Assembly (NCBI RefSeq): GCF_000429445.1
Contig: NZ_KE386904.1
Coordinates: forward strand, 62,001-126,000
Direction: 5' to 3'
DNA: 64,000 nt
Origin: Algoriphagus terrigena DSM 22685
GTDB lineage: Bacteria; Bacteroidota; Bacteroidia; Cytophagales; Cyclobacteriaceae
The number at the start of each line of letters is the position of its first letter. Position 1 is the stretch's first letter. This document shows, piece by piece, positions 35,660 to 42,869 of the stretch. The notes under the pieces are model-generated. The model did not search any database and was not told the DNA's origin. It saw only the letters and a list, made by a program, of their open reading frames with translations. Position numbers and translations under genes: made by a program.

Positions 35660-35695
35660 ACTATACCCATGTATAGTACTATACTCCGATATAGT
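35660..35695. promoter_or_regulatory. Tandem palindromic operator, probable HxlR binding sites
   Basis: ACTATAC-CCAT-GTATAGT (35660-35677) is a perfect inverted repeat. ACTATA and TATAGT (35678-35695) form a second one. The two are joined by the perfect 14-base palindrome GTATAGTACTATAC (35671-35684). It lies between the divergent doxX and hxlR starts, as in DUF24-family regulators that repress their own neighbour. Confidence 0.6.
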
Positions 35696-35710
35696 AACTC
35701 TGAATTTATC

Positions 35711-36079
35711 ATGCTGGAAACTCACACAGAAGAAAGAACCCACGGCTCTTGCAACAAAATGCTGCTGCCGGTGTCGGACGCTTTGTATGTACTCAGTGGG
35801 AAATGGAAAATACCGATCATCATCGCCCTGACCTTCGGAAACAAGCGATTTGGGCAGATTTCAAAAGAAATCCCCAAGATCACTGACCGGATGCTCGCCA
35901 AAGAACTGAGAGAATTGGAACTGAATCAACTGGTCAGCCGGAAGGTTTATGACACGATTCCGGTGACGGTGGAATACACACTCACAGACTATGGGGCCAC
36001 GCTGCAGCCGGTCATCGAAGAGTTGGCGAAATGGGGATTCCATCACCGGGAAAGGATGTTTGGCGAAACGCAGAAGTAA
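35711..36079 (+). CDS. HxlR/DUF24-type winged-helix regulator
   Basis: 122 residues from the ATG at 35711. The longer frame from 35669 would start inside the operator and is rejected. The HxlR core is clear (LSGKWKIPIIIALTFG, then FGQISKEIPKITDRMLAKEL). Cys14 in HGSCNKM is at the position of the redox cysteine in several HxlR/DUF24 sensors, such as HypR and YodB. With doxX divergent, a thiol- or quinone-sensing repressor of doxX is the likely role. In Bacillus, YodB controls the DoxX-like catD. Confidence 0.9.
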   Translation: MLETHTEERTHGSCNKMLLPVSDALYVLSGKWKIPIIIALTFGNKRFGQISKEIPKITDRMLAKELRELELNQLVSRKVYDTIPVTVEYTLTDYGATLQPVIEELAKWGFHHRERMFGETQK

Positions 36080-36220
36080 TCATCTAGCTAGTTGATCGAC
36101 TTCTCTTGATTCATCGGTCATGGCCTCTGAAAACGCCTTTCTATGATTTATTCGCGAACATGCCTAACTTCAAGGGAAGAAAACAGCTTTCGCTCAATTC
36201 AAAATCCAGCCCTGCACCCC

Positions 36221-36940
36221 ATGAAGACCAAATCCGCATCTCTAATCCTGTTTGCTGTATTGACGTTGTCCGCTTGCACGGCCAATTTTTCCTCTAAAGA
36301 ATCCGACAATCGGGTCTCGGAGGAGCGTGATTTGGACAAGGTAACTCAGCTGTCAGTCAGTGGGGTTTTCAATCTGTACCTTTCGCAGGGCGACAAGCCG
36401 TCGCTAAAAATTGAAGGTGAAGAAGATCAAATCAAGAAGTTAAAAGTCACCCAAACCGGCGAAATGTTGGAATTGAAATTTGACGAAATCAACAATAATT
36501 TTTTCGGAGATTCCAAGCCGGACGTGTATCTGACCCTGAGCGAATTGGAAATGATGGAATTTGACGGGGTGGGCAATCTCAAATCCGAAGGATCTTTCAG
36601 AGTAGAGGATCTCCAGCTGAATGGCAATGGCGTGGGCAATATTTCCTTGGACTTTGACGCCAATAAAATCGATGCAGACTTTAACCTCTTGGGAAATCTG
36701 ACACTGGAAGGCAGCGCCGATGAGATTACCATTTCAAACGAAGGTATAGGAAATATCGAAGCAACCGGACTTGACGCGCAGAATATGACTCTGACGAGCT
36801 CCGGGATCGGCAGAGTGTCCGTGCACTGCACCGGCGACCTGTCCATCACCGTCAATGGCATCGGAGCAGTCAGCTACACCGGCAATCCAAACGTGATCAA
36901 AGAAGAGATCAACGGGATTGGAAAAGTGACAAGAAACTAG
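36221..36940 (+). CDS. DUF2807 (head-GIN) lipoprotein
   Basis: 239 residues from the ATG at 36221. The signal ends LTLSACTANFSS, giving a lipid anchor. The rest is the auto-transporter-like DUF2807 fold, a right-handed beta-helix of short repeats seen as runs such as NGNGVGNISLDFDANKI and EGIGNIEATGLDAQNM. The GIG/GVG-rich repeats are usual. Such lipoproteins are probably surface adhesion or structural proteins; no enzyme activity is expected. No link to the HxlR gene is evident. Confidence 0.85.
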   Translation: MKTKSASLILFAVLTLSACTANFSSKESDNRVSEERDLDKVTQLSVSGVFNLYLSQGDKPSLKIEGEEDQIKKLKVTQTGEMLELKFDEINNNFFGDSKPDVYLTLSELEMMEFDGVGNLKSEGSFRVEDLQLNGNGVGNISLDFDANKIDADFNLLGNLTLEGSADEITISNEGIGNIEATGLDAQNMTLTSSGIGRVSVHCTGDLSITVNGIGAVSYTGNPNVIKEEINGIGKVTRN

Positions 36941-36969
36941 CATTTGTTTCTTTCCATTGCCATTCGTTT

Positions 36970-37350
36970 CTAAATGTTGCAGGAGTTGTTGGACGACTTC
37001 CAGATCACCTCAGAATCTGTGATTTTTTCCCATTCGATTCCTTCTGTTCCTAGTTGGCCGAGCACCTCTCCGTTACAATCATAGATAGCTGGAGGAGTCA
37101 TCAAGCAACCGGGACAACAATTTCCAAACAGGAAAACTCGACGCTGATTTTTCATGGCACCGGGCTTGTAGATTCCAGTATAGAGGAAAGAGTAGTCTTG
37201 ACCGATAAGATATTTCTCTTTCTCCTCAATCAGCTCAGCCAGCCAAGGCATATCAATGGCATTTTCTACATCACAAGACGGATCTTGATCATCGGAGCAG
37301 GAAAAAGCGAGTAATCCCAAAAATGCGAAGAGATAGATGTAGCTTTTCAT
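36970..37350 (-). CDS. Small cysteine-rich lipoprotein, member 1 of tandem triplet
   Basis: 126 residues. The signal peptide ends LAFSCSDD, giving a lipid anchor with acidic residues after the Cys, like a surface-export signal in Bacteroidota. The conserved pattern shared with the two upstream genes is: C(D/N)V, LPW, a Gly-x-Asp-Tyr segment, CC-x2-C, YDC, and the ending IWKSSNNSCNI. I do not recognise the family. The paired cysteines may form disulfides or bind metal. Confidence 0.7.
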   Translation of the reverse strand: MKSYIYLFAFLGLLAFSCSDDQDPSCDVENAIDMPWLAELIEEKEKYLIGQDYSFLYTGIYKPGAMKNQRRVFLFGNCCPGCLMTPPAIYDCNGEVLGQLGTEGIEWEKITDSEVIWKSSNNSCNI

Positions 37351-37363
37351 AGGTTGCTAAATT

Positions 37364-37729
37364 TTAGATGTTGCAGGAGTTGTTGGACGATTTCCAAATC
37401 ACTTCTCTGTCGGTGATTTCATCAGCAGAAATTCCTTCGTATCCGATTTTTCCTATTGTATTTCCGCTGCAATCATACACCACAACGATCGAGTTACACA
37501 AAGGACAGCAGTTTTGCGACACAAAGACCGTCTGGGAATCATACGTCCCCATCGTAATGTAAGCGTAGTCTCTGCCGATTTCGAATTCTTCGGTCTCCGC
37601 GATCAGCTCCTGCAACCAAGGTAACTCCAAGACGTTGTTCACATTGCATGCTTTAATCGGATCGTTATCATCGGAGCAGGAAAATGCGAGTAATCCCAAA
37701 AAGGCGAAGAGGTAGATGTAGTTTTTCAT
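37364..37729 (-). CDS. Small cysteine-rich lipoprotein, member 2 of tandem triplet
   Basis: 121 residues and the closest relative of member 1; the signal peptides MK(S/N)YIYLFAFLGLLAFSCSDD are almost identical. The CC-x2-C stretch is NCCPLCNS and the C-terminus is IWKSSNNSCNI. The gap to member 1 is 13 bases, so they are probably co-transcribed and arose by recent tandem duplication. The DNA around the two stops is also nearly the same (TGTTGCAGGAGTTGTTGGACGA). Confidence 0.7.
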   Translation of the reverse strand: MKNYIYLFAFLGLLAFSCSDDNDPIKACNVNNVLELPWLQELIAETEEFEIGRDYAYITMGTYDSQTVFVSQNCCPLCNSIVVVYDCSGNTIGKIGYEGISADEITDREVIWKSSNNSCNI

Positions 37730-37742
37730 AAATTGTTAAATT

Positions 37743-38114
37743 TTAGATGTTACAAGAGTTTTCGGACGACTTCCATATCAATTGAGAATCCTTGATATCC
37801 CATTCGATTCCATCACCCGCAAGCCGTCCCAATTCGTTTCCATTGCAATCATAAACGGATGGCGAAGCCATACTGCAATAGTGACAACAGCTGCCAAATA
37901 TAAAAACCGTCTGAGAGCCGTATTGTCCAGAGTGGAGGTAGGAAAATTCTCTACCAATTTTTGAATTCTCTAAGTCCTCAATCCGCTCTGCTATCCAAGG
38001 CAACTCAAAAATATTATCAACGTCACAACCTACTACCGGATCAGCGCCCGGATCATCCGAGCAGGAGAAAGTGGCCATTCCCAAAAATACAACGCTGCAG
38101 AAAAAGTTTTTCAT
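37743..38114 (-). CDS. Small cysteine-rich lipoprotein, member 3 of tandem triplet
   Basis: 123 residues from the ATG at 38114 (MKNFFCSVVF); a start six codons earlier would put a lysine-rich tail before the signal peptide. It is the most diverged copy: the CC-x2-C stretch is SCCHYCSM, and the insert after the lipobox differs. It still ends IWKSSENSCNI. It is the first gene of the triplet in transcription order. Confidence 0.7.
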   Translation of the reverse strand: MKNFFCSVVFLGMATFSCSDDPGADPVVGCDVDNIFELPWIAERIEDLENSKIGREFSYLHSGQYGSQTVFIFGSCCHYCSMASPSVYDCNGNELGRLAGDGIEWDIKDSQLIWKSSENSCNI

Positions 38115-38252
38115 AGGTTTTTTTTTAGCCATGACGCTAAAAATAAGGGATTCGTTACAGTCGTTCCAAGTGAACTTAAAAATAATTTGCGTTTTTCAAT
38201 TATCTCTTTCGTGCAGTTTGCTTATCTGCACAATTCCCGTGACTTTCGGGCA

Positions 38253-39155
38253 ATGTCTTCGCCCGACCCACTCGACTCGATCCGTCTGAATTTTTCCCAA
38301 GGGGATCTTCTTCTGCTCAATTTGGCCTTAGCTCTGATCATGTACGGAGTCGCCTTGGATCTGCGATGGGAAGACTTTCGCTACCTGGCCAAAAACCCAA
38401 AAGGGTTCTTTCTGGGGGTTTTCTCTCAGGTCTTTCTTTTGCCCTTCCTGACCTGGGCGCTGGTCTACCTGATTGCCCCTCCTCCAAGTGTGGCTTTGGG
38501 AATGATCTTGGTGGCGGCTTGCCCTGGGGGCAATGTTTCCAATTTCCTGACCAACCTGGCCAAGGGAAATACAGCACTTTCAGTAAGTTTGACCGCGTTC
38601 ACTTCCGTATCAGCCATCGTCCTTACTCCGCTGAATTTTACACTTTGGGCGGGCTTTTACCCACCTACGGCAGCGATGTTGCGGGTGATCGAACTGGATA
38701 CGGGTGACGTATTTTTCACCGTAGTACTGATTCTGGGATTGCCTCTCCTACTTGGAATTCTTACCCGCCAAAAATTTGAAAGATTTGCGGAAAAGGCTAC
38801 CAAAATCCTGAAGCCGCTGAGTATCCTGATTTTTACAGCATTTGTCGTGATCGCTTTCGCAGGCAATTTTGATCTGTTTCTCAAGTACATCGGGGTCATA
38901 TTTCTCTGGGTTTTGGCGCACAACTTCGTCGCGCTTTCGGCTGGATTACTGACCGGAAAAATCGCGAAACTTCCCCTCGCAGACGTAAAAACGCTGACAA
39001 TTGAGACAGGAATTCAAAATTCCGGTTTGGGGCTGGTGCTGATTTTTACTTACTTTGACGGCCTTGGCGGTATGGCCATCATCGCTGCCTGGTGGGGCAT
39101 CTGGCATCTGATCTCTGGGATGACCATCGCCAGCTTATGGAATAAATCTACTTGA
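38253..39155 (+). CDS. Bile-acid/sodium symporter-family (SBF/BASS) permease
   Basis: 300 residues from the ATG at 38253. About nine transmembrane helices and the family motifs are visible: GVALDLRWEDFRYLAKNP near the N-terminus, the cross-over segment AACPGGNVSNFLTNLAKGN, and TIETGIQNSGLGLVL. Family members move bile acids, pantoate, pyruvate or other organic anions with sodium. Substrate not inferable. No regulator or enzyme partner is adjacent. Confidence 0.85.
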   Translation: MSSPDPLDSIRLNFSQGDLLLLNLALALIMYGVALDLRWEDFRYLAKNPKGFFLGVFSQVFLLPFLTWALVYLIAPPPSVALGMILVAACPGGNVSNFLTNLAKGNTALSVSLTAFTSVSAIVLTPLNFTLWAGFYPPTAAMLRVIELDTGDVFFTVVLILGLPLLLGILTRQKFERFAEKATKILKPLSILIFTAFVVIAFAGNFDLFLKYIGVIFLWVLAHNFVALSAGLLTGKIAKLPLADVKTLTIETGIQNSGLGLVLIFTYFDGLGGMAIIAAWWGIWHLISGMTIASLWNKST

Positions 39156-39183
39156 CATCGATCTTGCCGAAAACGCAATAAAG

Positions 39184-39271
39184 CGAGGTGATTGTCAATC
39201 AAAAGAGATTCTCCCGATCCGACGCGGCGGACAGGACAGGCTATGTGGCCATAGAAAAGCAGTTATAACGC
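39184..39271 (+). repeat. Dispersed 5' leader element, copy R4 (palindrome form)
   Basis: The only copy on the plus strand; relative to its gene it points the same way as the others. It reads AGAGATTCTCCCGATCCG, then CGGCGGACAGGACAGGCTATG, TGGCCATAGAAAAG and CAGTTATAACGC, immediately followed by the acyltransferase ATG. Its palindrome is more degenerate (GACGCGGCGG). It lacks the CATGCTCGATTT end block, keeping only an AAGCGAGG remnant. Confidence 0.65.
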
Positions 39272-40273
39272 ATGAAAGACCTTATTAACGCCATTCTCAG
39301 ACTGCTTGTGAAAGTCGCGCTGCATGGCTATTTCAAAAAGATCATCGTCGAAGGCAAAGAAAATATCCCAAAAAACCGGCCGGTGATCTTGGTGGCAAAT
39401 CACCAAAATGCGCTCATCGACCCGCTACTTTTGGCCACACACACCCAACTCAGTCCCTGGTTTCTGACCCGGGCGGCAGTTTTCACCAATCCTTTTGTCC
39501 GTAAGCTCCTCCATCTCATCCGCATGCTTCCCGTGTATCGGCTTAGAGATGGCTTCTCTACCATCCAGCAAAATCAACAAACATTTGACGACACCTATGA
39601 GGTGCTTCGCAAAAACGGAACGGTCGTCATCTTCGCCGAGGGCAGCCATAGCCGTGTGAGAAACCTCAGGCCGCTCAGTAAGGGTTTTACCCGCATGGCC
39701 TTTGGGCTTAAAGAAAAGTATCCTGAGCTCGAGCCTGTGATCTTGCCGGTCGGACTCGGGTTCAGTGCTCACATGCGTTCGGGAAGTAGGGTGAGGATCA
39801 CCTTCGGTGAAACAATTCCCGTGGACATGCCTTCGTCCCAATCCGGCAAATTGACCAAAAGCGTGGAAAAAGCCCTTAAGTCACTCATCGTGGACGTCCC
39901 GGATTTGGACTATGAGGCTACAATCCAACGACTGATCGAGCACGAAGTCGACTTAACTTCGAAAAAAGACGTCGAGGTCTTTCTGGCGACCGGCACGGTA
40001 CCCAACCCAGTCGGAGCTATCAACGGCGTAGGAAACAAGCTGATGAAGATCTTCAATTTCCCTCTTTACGGTTTGTGGCTGTGGAAGAAGTCCAGCGTAA
40101 AGGACGAAGTGTTCAGCTCTACCTGGAAGTTCCTGATCGGATTTACGCTGGCTATCCCCTACTATTTTTTCTTGCTTTGGCTGGCAATGGACACCGCGTT
40201 GGGAAGTTGGGGATTGACCTTTCTGCTCTTGGCCTGGATTACACTTTGGCGAAACAAAAACCCGCAAGAATAG
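39272..40273 (+). CDS. 1-acylglycerol-phosphate-type acyltransferase (PlsC family)
   Basis: 333 residues. The catalytic NHx4D box is at residues 43-50 (NHQNALIDP, His44 and Asp50). The EGSHSR motif at 123-128 binds the phosphate of the acceptor. Two hydrophobic segments near the C-terminus suggest membrane association. It probably acylates lysophosphatidate or a related lipid; the longer C-terminal part is unlike plain PlsC. It is followed one base later by a P-loop-like gene, so they are likely one transcript. Confidence 0.85.
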   Translation: MKDLINAILRLLVKVALHGYFKKIIVEGKENIPKNRPVILVANHQNALIDPLLLATHTQLSPWFLTRAAVFTNPFVRKLLHLIRMLPVYRLRDGFSTIQQNQQTFDDTYEVLRKNGTVVIFAEGSHSRVRNLRPLSKGFTRMAFGLKEKYPELEPVILPVGLGFSAHMRSGSRVRITFGETIPVDMPSSQSGKLTKSVEKALKSLIVDVPDLDYEATIQRLIEHEVDLTSKKDVEVFLATGTVPNPVGAINGVGNKLMKIFNFPLYGLWLWKKSSVKDEVFSSTWKFLIGFTLAIPYYFFLLWLAMDTALGSWGLTFLLLAWITLWRNKNPQE

Positions 40274-40274
40274 C

Positions 40275-40820
40275 ATGAATCGCATTCACATCTTCGGAGC
40301 GTCGGGCTCCGGTGTGACGACTTTAGGTTTGGCTTTGGGAGAAAAGATGGGCATCCCTTACTTTGACAGCGACAGTTATTTCTGGGAGAAAACTGACCCG
40401 CCCTTTACACATAAAAAGCCTCCTTTGATCCGAAATAAGGAGATAAAAGATACCCTCCACTCGCACAGGGAATGGATTTTTGGCGGATCGAGTTTGAGTT
40501 GGGGAACGGACATCTTTCCGGACTACAGCTTGGTGGTCTTTTTGAAAATCCCAAAGGAAATCAGGCTCCAGCGAATCGAAAAGCGTGAGTTTGACCGCTA
40601 CGGAGAAGCCATTTACACCGACCCAATCCAGCGCGCTAAGACCCGCGAATTTCTAGCGTGGTGTGGAGACTACGACGATTGCACCGGTATCGCCAACCGA
40701 AACATCAAAGTTCATGAGCATTGGCTTCAGAATCTAGCTTTTCCGACGCTGAGAATTGACGGGGATTTCAGCGTAGAGCAACGGATCGAGATCATCCTAA
40801 AGGAGCTAAAAAAGAATTGA
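40275..40820 (+). CDS. P-loop NTPase-like protein lacking the Walker A lysine
   Basis: 181 residues opening IHIFGASGSGVTTLGLAL, a Walker A in which the invariant Lys is Val. The rest resembles shikimate- or adenylate-kinase-like nucleotide kinases, with a DSDSYFW stretch and an RIEKREFDRYG region. Without the lysine, phosphate transfer would be weak or absent unless another residue compensates. This variant occurs across a known subgroup often annotated as AAA family ATPase, so it is probably a family feature, not decay. Confidence 0.7.
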   Translation: MNRIHIFGASGSGVTTLGLALGEKMGIPYFDSDSYFWEKTDPPFTHKKPPLIRNKEIKDTLHSHREWIFGGSSLSWGTDIFPDYSLVVFLKIPKEIRLQRIEKREFDRYGEAIYTDPIQRAKTREFLAWCGDYDDCTGIANRNIKVHEHWLQNLAFPTLRIDGDFSVEQRIEIILKELKKN

Positions 40821-40886
40821 CGTTCACCAAATAATCTTTGGTTTTGTTTCTAACTTTAGAGAAGAATTCAAAACCCAAATTTAGCC

Positions 40887-41981
40887 ATGACTCAAGACTT
40901 TCTCCCGCTCAACGGGACCGACCACATCGAACTGTACGTCGGCAATGCCAAACAAAGCGCGCTATACTACCAATATGCGTTCGGGTACGAACTGATTGCC
41001 TACTCAGGTCCAGAAACCGGCGTCCGAGACCGTGCGTCCTACGTCCTCAAGCAGGACAAAATCCGCCTTGTCCTCACCTCGCCCCTCCACTCCGACCACC
41101 CGATAGCCGACCACATCCGACGACATGGTGATGGGGTGAAAGTACTCGCTCTTTGGGTAGATGACGCTGAAAAATCCTGGCAAGAAACCACTTCCAGAGG
41201 TGCTGAGTCGGCTGCTCCACCTCAGGTGATCAGAGATCAGTTTGGAGAAGTGAAAGTCGCCTCCATCAAAACCTACGGGGAAACGATCCACACCTTTGTG
41301 GAAAGAAAAAACTATACCGGCGTATTTCTCCCCGGGTACCAGGCCCGGAAGAGCAACTTCAAAACCGAAGGAATTGGGCTGAAATACATTGATCACTGCG
41401 TGGGAAATGTGGAACTGGGCGCAATGGATCGTTGGGTGGAATTCTACGAAAACGTGATGGGCTTCAAGCTGCTCCTGACCTTTGACGACAATGACATCTC
41501 CACAGAATACTCCGCCCTGATGTCCAAAGTCGTGTCCAACGGAAACGGCTACATCAAATTCCCGATCAACGAGCCCGCCGAAGGCAAAAAGAAATCGCAA
41601 ATCGAAGAGTATCTGGACTTCTACGGAGGTCCTGGTGTGCAGCACATGGCGATTGCTACGGACGATATCTGTCATACCGTCAGTGAATTGAGAAGTAGAG
41701 GCGTGGAATTCCTCGAAGTGCCATCCTCCTACTACGACGACTTGCTGGATCGGGTGGGAAAGATCGATGAGGACATCGAACCCCTAAAAAATCTTAACAT
41801 TCTCGTGGACAGAGACGAGGAAGGCTACCTACTGCAGATCTTCACCAAACCGGTGCAGGATCGACCGACACTGTTCTTTGAAATCATCCAGCGGAAAGGC
41901 GCCAAGTCCTTTGGCAAAGGAAACTTTAAGGCCCTATTCGAAGCCATCGAGCGCGAACAGGCCTTGAGAGGGAATCTTTGA
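40887..41981 (+). CDS. hppD: 4-hydroxyphenylpyruvate dioxygenase
   Basis: Converts 4-hydroxyphenylpyruvate to homogentisate in tyrosine breakdown. 364 residues of two vicinal-oxygen-chelate halves. The Fe(II) ligands are His170 (YIDHCVGN), His253 (GVQHMA) and Glu332 (TLFFEIIQR). The C-terminal helix with LFEAIEREQALRGNL gates the site. No homogentisate dioxygenase or other tyrosine-pathway gene is in the window. A clear terminator follows. Confidence 0.95.
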   Translation: MTQDFLPLNGTDHIELYVGNAKQSALYYQYAFGYELIAYSGPETGVRDRASYVLKQDKIRLVLTSPLHSDHPIADHIRRHGDGVKVLALWVDDAEKSWQETTSRGAESAAPPQVIRDQFGEVKVASIKTYGETIHTFVERKNYTGVFLPGYQARKSNFKTEGIGLKYIDHCVGNVELGAMDRWVEFYENVMGFKLLLTFDDNDISTEYSALMSKVVSNGNGYIKFPINEPAEGKKKSQIEEYLDFYGGPGVQHMAIATDDICHTVSELRSRGVEFLEVPSSYYDDLLDRVGKIDEDIEPLKNLNILVDRDEEGYLLQIFTKPVQDRPTLFFEIIQRKGAKSFGKGNFKALFEAIEREQALRGNL

Positions 41982-42000
41982 TGCGGCTTCCTGACTTGCT

Positions 42001-42040
42001 TTAGCCAGACAGACTTTCTGCTCTGGCTTTTTATTTTTTT
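42001..42040 (+). terminator. Terminator of hppD
   Basis: Stem AGCCAGA / TCTGGCT (42003-42009, 42022-42028) with a 12-base loop, followed by TTTTATTTTTTTT. Confidence 0.8.
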
Positions 42041-42170
42041 TCCCCGATAAAGAGATAATTTCATTAAAAGTCAACGCCATGATGTCTAGCATTGCTGCCA
42101 GTCTCACACGGAGCGATACGAACACTGCAGGCGAGATTCCATCCGACAGTTAAAAATAAATTATAAACAC

Positions 42171-42770
42171 ATGAAGGTCCTCTTTTCACTTTTCACCCAG
42201 ACTGTCAAAGGCGGGATATTTTTCCTCTTGCCACTCGTCATCGTGATTGTTTTGTTAAAGAAAGCAGTGGAACTTATCCTGCCGCTCTCTCATCTCATCC
42301 GCGAACATCTACCTTTTCATCTGCCTCTTTCAGCTATGACTCTGAGCGTGGTTCTACTGACTATGATCTGCTTTGGAGCAGGCTGGGTGGCCCGGCTGGG
42401 AGTCAGTCAAAAGCTCATTCTGTTGCTCGAGGAGAATTTTTTGGTGTTGTTTCCCGGCTACCAGCTGATGAAAAATAGCCTTGAGTCCAAAGTAGGACTG
42501 GATTCAGAAAAGGAATATCCGGTGGTCTTAGTACCCATCGATGGCTGGATGATTGCTTTTTTGGTAGAGGAACTCAACGAAAAGGAAGTGATGGTCTTTG
42601 TTCCGTCTGCGCCGAGTTCTTGGGAAGGAAGTCTGGTGATTTTCGAAAAGTCCCAAATCAAGGCAAGCAACCTCAGCCCCAGCGATCTGATGTCCATCAT
42701 GAAGACATTGGGCGTGGGATCCAAAGCTGCTTTCAAAGGTAAAATAGAAAAGCCTTCCCGGAATTCTTGA
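42171..42770 (+). CDS. DUF502 membrane protein
   Basis: 199 residues with two transmembrane helices (about 15-36 and 56-76) and a short cytoplasmic or periplasmic domain carrying the family's VPSAPSSWEGSLVIF motif near residue 145. The function of DUF502 is not known. It is transcribed alone; a hairpin overlaps its last codons. Confidence 0.85.
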   Translation: MKVLFSLFTQTVKGGIFFLLPLVIVIVLLKKAVELILPLSHLIREHLPFHLPLSAMTLSVVLLTMICFGAGWVARLGVSQKLILLLEENFLVLFPGYQLMKNSLESKVGLDSEKEYPVVLVPIDGWMIAFLVEELNEKEVMVFVPSAPSSWEGSLVIFEKSQIKASNLSPSDLMSIMKTLGVGSKAAFKGKIEKPSRNS

Positions 42771-42787
42771 TCCGGAAAGGCTTTTCT
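42746..42787 (+). terminator. Hairpin overlapping the end of the DUF502 gene
   Basis: AGAAAAGCCTT and AAGGCTTTTCT, with CCGG/CCGG inside, form a long stem whose 5' arm is in the last coding codons. The T run after it is weak (TTTTCTGAATTTTC), so termination is likely but less certain. Confidence 0.6.
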
Positions 42788-42869
42788 GAATTTTCTAGTT
42801 TCGGAGAATATCAAAACAAACTAGAGTTGTTAAGAGCTGAAACGCTACTCCGTTTTCTCCTATCCCGCC

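Noticed and set aside
36970..38114. Repeated DNA around the triplet as a possible CRISPR or satellite array
   Set aside because: The repeats are whole paralogous genes with diverged interiors; no short regularly spaced repeats.
40275..40820. Loss of the Walker lysine as a pseudogene sign
   Set aside because: The frame is intact, of family length and tightly packed with its neighbour; the variant occurs in related proteins, so it is kept as a functional gene.
41004..41675. 223-codon minus-strand frame opposite hppD
   Set aside because: The plus-strand gene has all three iron ligands; the minus frame shows no family features.
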